From contig NZ_QKZK01000005.1 of NCBI RefSeq assembly GCF_003254275.1, positions 17,343-81,342 of the forward strand: DNA of 64,000 nt, in the 5' to 3' direction. The notes below the pieces were generated by a model. That model was given only the letters and a program-made list of their open reading frames with translations. It was not told the DNA's origin and did no database searches. Origin of the DNA: Breznakibacter xylanolyticus. GTDB taxonomy: Bacteria > Bacteroidota > Bacteroidia > Bacteroidales > Marinilabiliaceae. The position numbers and the translations under genes are program-made. Every line of letters starts with the position of its first letter. Position 1 is the first letter of the stretch. Below, piece by piece: positions 9,210 through 18,163 of this stretch.

Positions 9210-10331
9210 TCAATTACTATGAGTGCGGTCTGAATATTTAGAAATAGTCCTAATAACGTGATCCGTAAAATTCTTCCAGTTATATTTCTCAAGAACAGCA
9301 AGCCTTCCCAATTCAGTCTTTTTTATTAACTCTGATTCTTCCATATTTTGAAGACTCAAAATAATTTTTTTTGCCTCTTCCACATCTCCAAAAGTAATAT
9401 TGGTCAGATATTCATTCTCGTAATAACCTGAAGTTGGCGTGCACAAAACAGGAAAACCCCATGCCATGCATTCTAAAATGGTAGTGGGATTGGGGTCTGC
9501 CTTGGATGGACTGATAAAGAAATCATATTCCATTGCAATTTGTGACATAAATTCGTTATCAAGTTGCCGAAAGTCAGATATTTTATGTACCCCTCTAATT
9601 TCTGATCCTAACCCAATCCACCCAAATTCGAATTGAGGAAAAGCCAAAGCAAGTTCGCTTAAGAAATCTGACCCCTTCATTGGATCGTTCTTTCCGATAT
9701 AAAAGAAACGTCTTTTGTTCTTTGTATTAAATTGTTTCTTTATCAATGGATACGAATCAATATTTACAGCCATATCCAAACGCACCATTTTAGGAAGCCA
9801 ATGCGCATACTTAGAGGTTTTCCATTGATCCCACCAATATTCTCCCATTATTGCAAACAATACATCCACTTTGGGAATCAGTTCATTCACATGATTCAAA
9901 TATTTTACATTAATATGTGACGAATTTATTGTGTCATCGCAATGCAAGGGAGAAATCAATGCCATTATTTTTGCACATTCCTTTGAATTTAATGCCATTT
10001 CCGTAACGCCCACCTCATTTCCCTTAACGATCGGGAAAAATGGATGTCCAATGAAAACATCTGCATCTCGTAAAGAAATAACACTTCTCTCGGTCAGATG
10101 ATAGAAATAAGTTGAATACAACTTACTTAGAGCACAATATAAATGTTTTGCATTCTCATACGGAGATTGTATCGGCCAATTTTTGAAATCATATTCGTTT
10201 AGAATTCTCTTGGATATTCGAGAATTTACAAGACCTTTATTTAGTAAATAATTCCTAATTCGCTGAAAAAATCCGCCAATGCTGTATTTAGGCTTAGTAT
10301 ATGGTAACGCATAAACAAAGTAACATTTCAT
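9210..10331 (-). CDS. Family 4 glycosyltransferase
   Basis: A 373-residue GT-B transferase. The N-terminal half is divergent, with GGFFQRIRNYLL near the start. The C-terminal half is recognisable: FFYIGKNDPMKGSDFL as the donor-domain start and ISPSKADPNPTTILECMAWGFPVL, carrying the family E-x7-E-like acidic region. It ends with LEKYNWKNFTDHV, typical of GT4. It lies six bases after the GT10 fucosyltransferase gene and 14 bases before wzy, so it is part of the repeat-unit assembly operon. Donor and acceptor are unknown. Confidence 0.82.
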   Translation of the reverse strand: MKCYFVYALPYTKPKYSIGGFFQRIRNYLLNKGLVNSRISKRILNEYDFKNWPIQSPYENAKHLYCALSKLYSTYFYHLTERSVISLRDADVFIGHPFFPIVKGNEVGVTEMALNSKECAKIMALISPLHCDDTINSSHINVKYLNHVNELIPKVDVLFAIMGEYWWDQWKTSKYAHWLPKMVRLDMAVNIDSYPLIKKQFNTKNKRRFFYIGKNDPMKGSDFLSELALAFPQFEFGWIGLGSEIRGVHKISDFRQLDNEFMSQIAMEYDFFISPSKADPNPTTILECMAWGFPVLCTPTSGYYENEYLTNITFGDVEEAKKIILSLQNMEESELIKKTELGRLAVLEKYNWKNFTDHVIRTISKYSDRTHSN

Positions 10332-10337
10332 ACTATA

Positions 10338-11405
10338 TTACTGTTTTAGATGAAACAAGTTAAATTCGTCCTTGATAAAGCTAAATAAATTGAGGTTGTT
10401 AAGTATTAATTGTCGTGCTTTGGCAATGTTTGAGATATTTTTTTCATAAAAATCACTTTCAATAATCTGCTTTAAGATATCAATCGCATCCGGATTATTT
10501 ATATCGATATTTATATAACTCCCTTGTGGCAAATATTCCCCAATGTTTGGTGCACCGAAATAAATTGGCATACTCCAACAAAGTAAAGTATCAGTTATTT
10601 TTTCTGTCCAATAATATGGAGCTACTTCATTTTCAATAACCAATACATAACGAGAAATTGAATAAATTGGCCATTTGCCATTTGGTGCACTATTTATGTA
10701 TTGGGAATATTTGGTCCATTTTGATCCACCATAAAGCGCTAAATCAAAGCCACTCTCACAAAGATTTTGTATGAATTGAGCTCTATTTTGATGACCAGGT
10801 AAATTATTGATATTAGAGTTAATTACCGTTAAATTGACACTTTTAATAGGAGCTTCTGTTTGTGATTCAAGAAAGTCAAAATCATATAAACATTGATTAG
10901 TTTTTGAGTATGAACTAATCTCCAAATGCCAATGGACATAAGGCGGTGAAGCAATATATTTACCTCCTTGGGAATATAGAGCCGGATCGGACGTGTATAC
11001 ACGGGTAAATTTATCTAAATTCTTTGAACGGTTCATACCCAATTGCTTGATATATCCAGGTGGTTCAATATGGATAAGCCATTTCTCACCTGTTTTGCTC
11101 CAAAGTGGTACATAAGGATTCGGCTTGTTTATAACAACTTGTACATCGGGCATTATTTTTGTTGCAAAAAGAACATTCTCAATGATACCTGTGTTTTCTT
11201 TTGTTTGTGAAGTAATATACTCTTCAAAAGTATGATCTTGTACCGAGATTGAAATGGTTTTATAATTTTTTATTCCATTGTTCTGCTTTATTCCAAAGAG
11301 TCTTCTGTGTGATGCTCTATAATCTCTGTAAAAACTAAACAAACTTCTAAGTTTAAACTTACTGATTAATAATTCTCTAATTTGGATTTTATTTATAACA
11401 CTCAT
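10338..11405 (-). CDS. GT10-family fucosyltransferase
   Basis: The C-terminal half carries the GT10 (alpha-1,3/1,4-fucosyltransferase) signature: YVLVIENEVAPYYWTEKITD, followed by SMPIYFGAPNIGEYLPQGSYI. The conserved glutamate/asparagine and TEK residues bind GDP-fucose in characterised members. GDP-fucose would come from gmd and fcl in the same locus. The protein is probably cytoplasmic and adds fucose to the lipid-linked repeat unit. A longer frame starts with TTG at 11435. The ATG at 11405 is preferred since it overlaps the upstream acyltransferase gene by only 17 bases, giving 355 residues. The acceptor is unknown, and Lewis-type products cannot be inferred without testing. Confidence 0.88.
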   Translation of the reverse strand: MSVINKIQIRELLISKFKLRSLFSFYRDYRASHRRLFGIKQNNGIKNYKTISISVQDHTFEEYITSQTKENTGIIENVLFATKIMPDVQVVINKPNPYVPLWSKTGEKWLIHIEPPGYIKQLGMNRSKNLDKFTRVYTSDPALYSQGGKYIASPPYVHWHLEISSYSKTNQCLYDFDFLESQTEAPIKSVNLTVINSNINNLPGHQNRAQFIQNLCESGFDLALYGGSKWTKYSQYINSAPNGKWPIYSISRYVLVIENEVAPYYWTEKITDTLLCWSMPIYFGAPNIGEYLPQGSYINIDINNPDAIDILKQIIESDFYEKNISNIAKARQLILNNLNLFSFIKDEFNLFHLKQ

Positions 11406-11979
11406 CCCTAAAATATTCTGGTTGGTATATGCCAAAAGGCGAAATTACACTATCTGAAGGTTCTCTCTCTTTTAATACTCTAGCTGGTATGCCTCCTGCA
11501 ATGCTATATGGAGGTACATCTTTTGTTACAACTGAACCTGCAGCTATAATAGAACCTTTTCCTATTCTTACTCCTCCTATAATGGTTACATTAGCACCAA
11601 TCCAATTTTCTCCTTCCAAGACAATCTCTTGACCACTGGTCAATGGAGAATAGTCATGAGTATTATGACCTCCTGAAACAATGGTTAGACCGATTGCTGT
11701 TTGAACATAATCACCAATTTCTATTGGACAAAAAGCCCAAAATTTGTTGAAATGACCAAATGAGCAATATTTTCCAATTTTAACATTTTGTATATTGTAA
11801 AACTTAAAACCGTAATCAATAAAACATGGCATTTCTATTTTTGCTCCCCATACCCTTAATATAATAATCTTAAGGGTATTAAATGGTAATAGAGAAAGCA
11901 TTTCAAAAACAAAGTTTTGATATCTGTTTTTGAGTGCAAGTATGCACTCTTTTAATTTTATAATTATACTTTTTTTCAT
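11389..11979 (-). CDS. Hexapeptide-repeat acyltransferase
   Basis: A left-handed beta-helix O-acetyltransferase of the WbbJ/maltose-acetyltransferase type, 196 residues from the ATG at 11979. It shows IGKYCSFGHFNKFW, VSGGHNTHDYSPL with the catalytic histidine in the GGHNTHD loop, LEGENWIGANVTIIGGVRIGKGSIIAAGSVV and the terminal AGGIPARVLKER. It likely acetylates one sugar of the repeat unit from acetyl-CoA in the cytoplasm. Its end overlaps the GT10 gene start. Unlike the acyltransferase next to gmd, this one looks intact. Confidence 0.88.
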   Translation of the reverse strand: MKKSIIIKLKECILALKNRYQNFVFEMLSLLPFNTLKIIILRVWGAKIEMPCFIDYGFKFYNIQNVKIGKYCSFGHFNKFWAFCPIEIGDYVQTAIGLTIVSGGHNTHDYSPLTSGQEIVLEGENWIGANVTIIGGVRIGKGSIIAAGSVVTKDVPPYSIAGGIPARVLKEREPSDSVISPFGIYQPEYFRDECYK

Positions 11980-12001
11980 CAAAACTGCTTAAATCTATTT
12001 A

Positions 12002-12973
12002 TCAGGAATTGTTAGTGAATTGCAAATAGTTAATAAACTTTTTACATTTCAATTTTAGATATAAAGAAGTGTTTAGTTTATATGTATTTGATTTGTAAAA
12101 CGACTTTAATGATTTCTCGCCAAGGATATTAGTACCTCCACAAAAGGCATACATTAAATAAGAATTAAAGTTTCGAATGCTAGATTGATCCAAATCAATA
12201 GCCGTTTTGTCGAAAAAGATAGCTTTTGATAGTAAATAGATTAATTCTAATTTTGAGCTTGAATTAGTTGAAATGCTACCTGCATGTGCACGAAAGTAAT
12301 TTAAACATTCATTAATATAGCCAAATTTGGGATAATCGGAGGCTGTCAGCAGAAATAACATAAGATCATTGCCAATTGCTTCTTTGGAAAAATCAACATG
12401 ATATTTATTGGGAAAGTTAAGGATCAAATTCTTTCGAATTGAATCAGTTCGGAACAATGCACAACCTGGAGAATACGGAAATTTACCTTCAAAAGTGGCT
12501 GTTGAATATATCCCGTTTATGAAAATTAAAGAGTTGTATGTCCCCGAATTTGGAAAAGATCGAAATAATATATCTGTTGCAGATGTTTGATTTATTCCCG
12601 AAAAAATAGACGCTTGAGAATAAACAAAACCAACATCATGATTTTTCAAAAAAGGTAATGCTTTTTCAATGAATGACTCATGCATTATATCATCAGACCA
12701 GAGAATTTTTGAGAATTCTCCTTTTGCCTTCTCAACACAACTAATCCAATTTCTTACAGGTCCAATATTTTTCTCATTACGAAATATTTGAATTCGACCA
12801 TCTAATAATGCATATTGTGTTAAAATATTCCATGTTTCATCTGTACTGCAATTATCTACAATTATAATTTCAATATTCTTATATGTTTGGTTGAGCGCCG
12901 ATTCAATACTATCACTTACAATATTTGCACGGTTATAGACAGGTATCAGGATACTTACTAAATTCTTTTCCAT
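12002..12973 (-). CDS. Family 2 glycosyltransferase
   Basis: A 323-residue GT-A transferase. It begins LVSILIPVYNRANIVSDSIES, with IIIVDNCSTDETW for nucleotide binding and LWSDDIMHESF as the metal-binding acidic motif. The region FPYSPGCALFRTDSIRKN continues the GT2 core, and the last 80 residues are helical and divergent. The ATG at 12973 overlaps the wzx gene end by 16 bases. It follows the flippase in the operon and precedes the intact acyltransferase. Donor sugar unknown. Confidence 0.85.
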   Translation of the reverse strand: MEKNLVSILIPVYNRANIVSDSIESALNQTYKNIEIIIVDNCSTDETWNILTQYALLDGRIQIFRNEKNIGPVRNWISCVEKAKGEFSKILWSDDIMHESFIEKALPFLKNHDVGFVYSQASIFSGINQTSATDILFRSFPNSGTYNSLIFINGIYSTATFEGKFPYSPGCALFRTDSIRKNLILNFPNKYHVDFSKEAIGNDLMLFLLTASDYPKFGYINECLNYFRAHAGSISTNSSSKLELIYLLSKAIFFDKTAIDLDQSSIRNFNSYLMYAFCGGTNILGEKSLKSFYKSNTYKLNTSLYLKLKCKKFINYLQFTNNS

Positions 12974-14301
12974 GATTTAATTAAGCAAAATGTTTGAATT
13001 GATCCTCCGACAGCAAAAAATGCTAATGAAATAATTGTACCAATTATAACTCCTCCACTTCCCCAACGAGAAGCAAAGAAAATTGATAATGGAATATTTA
13101 ACACTGTTCCTAAAATAGCAGTGATTACCTGCACTTTTGTTATGCTTAAAGCATTAAGAAGTAATGCAAAAATATTATTCCATATTGAAATAATAGTATA
13201 TACAGCCATTCCTATAATTAACAAATGTGATGCAGCAAATTCTTTCTGAATCCAAATTTTTATTAATGGATTAGCAAAAATAAGCATTAAAATAGTAATA
13301 AGACAAAAACCAATGAACAAGCGTAATTGGCTCTTCATTGTTTTAATAATCCATGCGTAATCTTTATTAGATGCAGCTTCTGTATATGCACTCCAAAAGG
13401 GAACCATAATCGTTGCCGCCAACATATTTAATACTCCAAAATATCTAAAGACGATATTGTAAGGTGTAACTTCTTTAGGCGAAAGCACATGAGCAATAAT
13501 TAAACTATCGGTTTGAAAAATTACAAGACCTGCTATTTGAATTATAAAAAATTTAACTCCTAGCGATAGTATTTCTTTAACTTTTTTAATCCTATAGTCT
13601 TTTAACGAAGGCTTTATGCGCTTGAAAGAATTATTAAATAGGATTAAATTAGAAAAAAACAATACAATTGTTGGTGTTAGTACAAATATTGTTCCGATAA
13701 CAACTAAGTTTCCATATATTAAACTTTTGAAAGCAATAAAAACACAGAGTATAATGCTATTTGATATTGAATAGAGAAATGCTGATATTGCCGGTTTATG
13801 AGCAGCTGTTAGTATTGTATCAATTATTTTGAAAATGAACTGAAGACAAGTAAGAAAAAAAGAAAGGCCAATCAATAATGAAATTTCACTTTCTAAATCA
13901 TTACCAACATTCAAGACCTTTCCCCAATTAATACATAGCCAAGGAATTATAAACACCAGACAAATCAACAATGCAATAAAACTAATTGCAACATAACTTG
14001 TGCTAATATACTCTTTTGCGTTTTTAATATCTTTTCGAGCAATTGCTTCGGTCAATTTATTTCTTAATCCGTTACCAATACCAATATCAAAAATCGCAAT
14101 CCAAGTTATGACATTGAATAATATTATCCAAACTCCATATTTGTAATCATCTAGTAGCTGCAACGTTAGTGGGACAAGCAGCAAATTCACAAGAATATTA
14201 TACCCCTTTAGAAGCAACAATCCTAGGATATTTTTTCGTGCTCTAATAGTACGTTCATGACCATTTAAAATAAATCCTTTGATACGTATCAGATCAACCA
14301 T
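12958..14301 (-). CDS. wzx: Polysaccharide flippase Wzx
   Basis: A MATE/PST-superfamily membrane protein with about twelve to fourteen hydrophobic segments, which would flip the undecaprenyl-linked repeat unit to the periplasmic face. Typical features are the N-terminal cytoplasmic stretch leading into LLLLKGYNILVNLLLVPL, the DIGIGNGLRNKLTEAI segment and the mid-protein FQTDSLIIAHVLSP. A GTG start at 14325 is possible. The ATG at 14301 is preferred since it overlaps the upstream epimerase gene by only 13 bases, giving 447 residues. It sits between nucleotide-sugar genes and glycosyltransferase genes, the usual position for wzx. Confidence 0.9.
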   Translation of the reverse strand: MVDLIRIKGFILNGHERTIRARKNILGLLLLKGYNILVNLLLVPLTLQLLDDYKYGVWIILFNVITWIAIFDIGIGNGLRNKLTEAIARKDIKNAKEYISTSYVAISFIALLICLVFIIPWLCINWGKVLNVGNDLESEISLLIGLSFFLTCLQFIFKIIDTILTAAHKPAISAFLYSISNSIILCVFIAFKSLIYGNLVVIGTIFVLTPTIVLFFSNLILFNNSFKRIKPSLKDYRIKKVKEILSLGVKFFIIQIAGLVIFQTDSLIIAHVLSPKEVTPYNIVFRYFGVLNMLAATIMVPFWSAYTEAASNKDYAWIIKTMKSQLRLFIGFCLITILMLIFANPLIKIWIQKEFAASHLLIIGMAVYTIISIWNNIFALLLNALSITKVQVITAILGTVLNIPLSIFFASRWGSGGVIIGTIISLAFFAVGGSIQTFCLIKSWKRI

Positions 14302-15302
14302 TGCAACATTTTTTCTAATCCACACAAGGAGTTTATTTTAGGTTGCCAACCAGTTAAGTGACTAATCTTTGTATTATCAGCAACAAAAAATAATTGATCA
14401 CTTTCTCTTGGCACCAACTGAATATAGGTCATTTTAATAGAAAGCATTTGCTCTAGTGTCGCAAATAATTCTAGCAAAGAAAGACTATTTTCGATTCCTC
14501 CTCCGACATTAAAAGCTTGGCCTTTAACTTTTTCAATATTCTGAATGGCAGAAAAATAAAGATTAACTACATCTTCTGCATGCAATACATCCCTTACTTG
14601 TTTGCCTGTACCAGAAATTGAGAAAGGTTCCTTTATTGTTTTTGATTTTATTTCTAAAGCCTTTTTACAAAACCAACCAATCCACCCTTGATCATAAGTT
14701 GCATGTTGGTTTCCACCATACATAGACGAATGTCGAAACACAGCAGTTTTTATTCCATAAATGCGAGCGTAATCTAAGAGATATTGATCTGCAGTACCTT
14801 TGGAACATCCGTATGGAGAGTGAAAATCCAAATTAATACTTTCATTGAATCCATTCGGAAATTCCTTGCATATGTATCTGGTTACAGTTTCTTCAAAGGT
14901 CAAATATCCAAAGTCGCCATAGACTTTATTTGTTGATGAATATAAAATAATACTATTGGGTGAATATTTTCGAACAGAATCCAAGAGATTAAAAGTACCT
15001 ATGGCATTGACCTCAAAATCCAAACGTGGATTCTGAATAGACGTAGTCATTGCAACCTGTCCTGCTAAATGGAATATAAAATCAGGTTTAATTTCGTTGA
15101 CAACAGTTTCAACATCATTTAGATTACGAATATCATATGGGAAAAACCTAAAATCACCTTGTTTTCTTAACCACTCTAAATTAGAAGAACTTCCATAACG
15201 AAATAAATTGTCAAAGATGAACAACTCATCGCCCCGTTTTAACACTTCTGCTGCAAGATTGCTTCCAATGAAGCCGCATCCACCTGTAATTAAATACTTC
15301 AT
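14289..15302 (-). CDS. rfbE: CDP-paratose 2-epimerase (CDP-tyvelose epimerase)
   Basis: An SDR epimerase that inverts C2 of CDP-paratose to give CDP-tyvelose. The Rossmann motif GGCGFIGSNLA is at the N-terminus. The catalytic YxxxK is in HSPYGCSKGTADQYLLDYAR, and the following FRHSSMYGGNQHATYDQGWI is close to the signature of characterised RfbE (Tyv) enzymes, which sets it apart from UDP-glucose 4-epimerases. Length is 337 residues, as in the family. It lies 79 bases after the synthase gene and directly before wzx. With RfbF, RfbG, RfbH, the reductase and the synthase, it completes the route to CDP-tyvelose. Confidence 0.9.
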   Translation of the reverse strand: MKYLITGGCGFIGSNLAAEVLKRGDELFIFDNLFRYGSSSNLEWLRKQGDFRFFPYDIRNLNDVETVVNEIKPDFIFHLAGQVAMTTSIQNPRLDFEVNAIGTFNLLDSVRKYSPNSIILYSSTNKVYGDFGYLTFEETVTRYICKEFPNGFNESINLDFHSPYGCSKGTADQYLLDYARIYGIKTAVFRHSSMYGGNQHATYDQGWIGWFCKKALEIKSKTIKEPFSISGTGKQVRDVLHAEDVVNLYFSAIQNIEKVKGQAFNVGGGIENSLSLLELFATLEQMLSIKMTYIQLVPRESDQLFFVADNTKISHLTGWQPKINSLCGLEKMLQWLI

Positions 15303-15381
15303 CTTCTATTCATTTGTTATTTATAAAACAGTAAGTTCTTAACGAAAACATCACTGCGACATCAAAAAAACTTATTTAATT

Positions 15382-16281
15382 TTATTCATTAATCAATTGG
15401 ATCAATCTTTCTTTTGTATCAATATCTAAAAAACTACCAGTTATTTCATTTAGTTTGGTTATATCACATTTTAGATCCATTATTTCATTAGAACGATAGG
15501 GTTTAGCTCCATAATTTACAACAGAAAATGATCCGATCTCCTTTTTACAATGATTAATAATATCTTTCAATGATATGCTTTCCCCACTGGCTACATTTAT
15601 TATTTCACCTTTAGCGTTAGATGAGTTTATCAGTATTTCACGAATCAACATTGAAAAATCATCAATATAGATGAAATCTCGCTTTTGTTCACACGGTGTT
15701 ACATCTAATCTTTCTCCAGCCTTCAGCTTTTCTATTACATAAGGAATAAACTTATCTCGGGGCTGAAAACGTCCAAACAAATTACCAGGACGTACAACGG
15801 TTGCGGGGAAATTGTCATTTCGATGCAACATCAATACCAAATTGGTTGCTAACTGCTTAACCAATGCATAAGGAGAATTCGGTTCTTCTCTAATATATTC
15901 AATTAGTGGGGAATTAATAGAACCATACTCTTCAGAACTACCAAATTGCACAAACAATTTTAAACTTTGACAATGCTGAAAACGATAGAACAACTTTGTG
16001 ATGATTTGAATATTAGTACGAACCATATCATCAAACAAACTTAAATCTCTTTCTGCAGTAACCACAGAAGCTAAATTAACTATATAATCGGGACTACTAA
16101 AGTTGCCTGGTATATTATCTACAATAAGATCTATTTGTTGACAATCAATATTGGGAAAATTTAAAAAAAAATCACTGTCAATATAACGATCGAAAACAGT
16201 AATCGAATAAAAATTTGACAAGTAAACAGCTAAATTCTTACCGACAAAACCAGAACCTCCAATAATATAAATATTCTCCAC
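15382..16281 (-). CDS. CDP-paratose/abequose synthase-like reductase
   Basis: A 299-residue SDR protein with the Rossmann motif GGSGFVGKNLA, the catalytic-serine region in FGSSEEYG and YxxxK in SPYALVKQLA. Its position between the CDP-glucose dehydratase and the CDP-tyvelose epimerase points to the NADPH-dependent 4-keto reduction in the 3,6-dideoxyhexose pathway. Because a 2-epimerase follows, CDP-paratose synthase (RfbS, Prt) is more likely than CDP-abequose synthase (RfbJ). Sequence inspection alone cannot separate the two, so no symbol is given. The start is GTG at 16281, sharing one base with the rfbG stop codon (TAGTG), a coupling arrangement. Confidence 0.8.
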   Translation of the reverse strand: MENIYIIGGSGFVGKNLAVYLSNFYSITVFDRYIDSDFFLNFPNIDCQQIDLIVDNIPGNFSSPDYIVNLASVVTAERDLSLFDDMVRTNIQIITKLFYRFQHCQSLKLFVQFGSSEEYGSINSPLIEYIREEPNSPYALVKQLATNLVLMLHRNDNFPATVVRPGNLFGRFQPRDKFIPYVIEKLKAGERLDVTPCEQKRDFIYIDDFSMLIREILINSSNAKGEIINVASGESISLKDIINHCKKEIGSFSVVNYGAKPYRSNEIMDLKCDITKLNEITGSFLDIDTKERLIQLINE

Positions 16282-17366
16282 TATATCTCGCTTATAAATA
16301 ATACTAATTGATTAAGACACTTTTTGTAGTAATGATCATAAACATTGTCGCAGTACCAATCGGTAGTTAAAGCAACAGCCCCTTTTACTAATAATCGAGG
16401 TTCCCATCCTAACTCCCATCTCGCCTTACTTACATCCAACATCAACAACTTAGCCTCGTGTAAGTCATTGGGATTAGATGTATCTACCAATTCACCCTTT
16501 CCGTAACATTTTACAACTTCAGAAGCTACTTCCCAAACCGTTGCAATGGAATCAGCGTTAGGACCAAAGTTCCAACCTTCACAATATTTAGTTGGCTCTT
16601 CCCACATCCTTTTTGCCAATAGAAGATAACCACTTAATGGCTCCAATACATGTTGCCAGGGACGAATTGCCTTGGGACTGCGTATTTCAATTGGGATTCC
16701 GGCTTCAATGGCGCGGATGCAATCAGGAATGATGCGGTCTTTAGCCCAATCGCCACCGCCAATCACGTTACCTGCACGCGCACTGGCAATGCTTTTGCCA
16801 TGTTTTTCGTAATCTTTGGGATTGAAAAAAGATCGTCGCCACGAGGCAATGGCAATCTCTGCAGCTCCTTTGGATGAGGAGTAAGGATCGTGACCGCCCA
16901 TGGGTTCGTTTTCACGATATCCCCAAATTTGTTCTTTGTTTTCGTAACATTTGTCGGTGGTGATCATCACGCCGATTTTTGTTTTTTCACAAGCCCGTAT
17001 TGCTTCTAAAACATGAATGGTGCCCATGACATTGACTTCGTAGGTTTCTACGGGAATGTCATACGATAACCGTACCAAAGGTTGTGCGGCTAAATGAAAT
17101 ACCACATCGGGCTGATATTTGAGGAGGACAGATTTTACCAATGCTGCATCACGGATATCACCTCGAATATCGACCATTTTGCTTGATAAACCACATACCA
17201 CAAAATTGTCCCGCTCGGTATATGGATCAAGCCCTAAGCCGATTACTTTAGCTCCCATTTCCAACAACCAAATACAAAGCCAGGATCCCTTAAATCCTGT
17301 GTGTCCGGTTACAAGTACGGTTTTATCCTTGTAGAAACCTTCAAATATGTCAACGTTTGTATTCAT
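16281..17366 (-). CDS. rfbG: CDP-glucose 4,6-dehydratase
   Basis: This SDR enzyme (DdhB, AscB) converts CDP-glucose to CDP-4-keto-6-deoxyglucose, the branch point of CDP-deoxysugar synthesis. It opens with GFYKDKTVLVTGHTGFKGSW, carrying the family's TGHTGFKG Rossmann motif. The catalytic YxxxK is in HDPYSSSKGAAEIA, and ARAGNVIGGGDWAKDRIIPD and RPWQHVLEPLSGYL are family signatures. At 361 residues it is full length. The ATG at 17366 overlaps the rfbF stop by four bases, so the two genes are coupled. Confidence 0.96.
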   Translation of the reverse strand: MNTNVDIFEGFYKDKTVLVTGHTGFKGSWLCIWLLEMGAKVIGLGLDPYTERDNFVVCGLSSKMVDIRGDIRDAALVKSVLLKYQPDVVFHLAAQPLVRLSYDIPVETYEVNVMGTIHVLEAIRACEKTKIGVMITTDKCYENKEQIWGYRENEPMGGHDPYSSSKGAAEIAIASWRRSFFNPKDYEKHGKSIASARAGNVIGGGDWAKDRIIPDCIRAIEAGIPIEIRSPKAIRPWQHVLEPLSGYLLLAKRMWEEPTKYCEGWNFGPNADSIATVWEVASEVVKCYGKGELVDTSNPNDLHEAKLLMLDVSKARWELGWEPRLLVKGAVALTTDWYCDNVYDHYYKKCLNQLVLFISEI

Positions 17367-18142
17367 TCATTCCATGTTTTCCAGGGAGCTTTTCCTTTTT
17401 CCCACATTTCGTTTAGTTCGGTGTTATCGCGTAAGGTATCCATCGGTTTCCAGAATCCACGGTGTTTGAATGAATTCATCAGTCCTTGTGAGGCAATGGT
17501 TTCCAGAGGATTGCGTTCGAAAATGGTTTGATCACCCTCTTTGATAAAATCAAATACTTCAGGTTGACAAACAAAAAATCCGGCATTGATCCACATACCG
17601 TCACCTGCAGGTTTTTCGGTAAATGCAGTTACATTCCCATCGTCGGCTATTTCCAGCGAGCCGAACTTTCCCTGTGGTTTATATGCCGTTACGGTCAATA
17701 ACTTATTACTACCATTGTGTTGCTTTACCAATTCTGCAATGTTCACATCCGAAACCCCATCTCCATAAGTAAGCATGAATGGTTCGTTACCAATGTATTT
17801 TTGTACCCGTTTGATACGTCCTCCTGTCATGGTGTGTAAACCCGTTTCTACGAGAGTAACACGCCAAGGTTCCGATCGATTGTTGTGAACTTCCAATTGG
17901 TTGTTGCTTAAATCGATGGTGATATCGCTGGTGTGAACAAAATAATTCGAGAACCACTCCTTCAAGGCATATCCTTTGTACCCAAGGCAAACAACAAAAT
18001 CGTTGTAACCATAGTGAGAATAGGTTTTCATAATATGCCAAATGATGGGCATGTCACCGATTTTTACCATCGGTTTGGGAATTGATTTGGTTTCTTCGCT
18101 CAAGCGGGTACCAAAACCACCGGCTAACAATACGACTTTCAT
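17363..18142 (-). CDS. rfbF: Glucose-1-phosphate cytidylyltransferase
   Basis: RfbF (DdhA, AscA) makes CDP-glucose from CTP and glucose-1-phosphate, the first committed step towards CDP-tyvelose. The nucleotidyltransferase signature is at the N-terminus: LLAGGFGTRLSEETKSIPKP, residues 5-24. The following MVKIGDMPIIWHIMK, the mid-protein TYGDGVSDVNIAEL and the INAGFFVCQPEVFD segment are typical. Length is 259 residues, as in the family. It follows the reductase gene by 21 bases and overlaps rfbG. Confidence 0.96.
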   Translation of the reverse strand: MKVVLLAGGFGTRLSEETKSIPKPMVKIGDMPIIWHIMKTYSHYGYNDFVVCLGYKGYALKEWFSNYFVHTSDITIDLSNNQLEVHNNRSEPWRVTLVETGLHTMTGGRIKRVQKYIGNEPFMLTYGDGVSDVNIAELVKQHNGSNKLLTVTAYKPQGKFGSLEIADDGNVTAFTEKPAGDGMWINAGFFVCQPEVFDFIKEGDQTIFERNPLETIASQGLMNSFKHRGFWKPMDTLRDNTELNEMWEKGKAPWKTWNE

Positions 18143-18163
18143 TCTTGGTTAAATATTAGTGGT

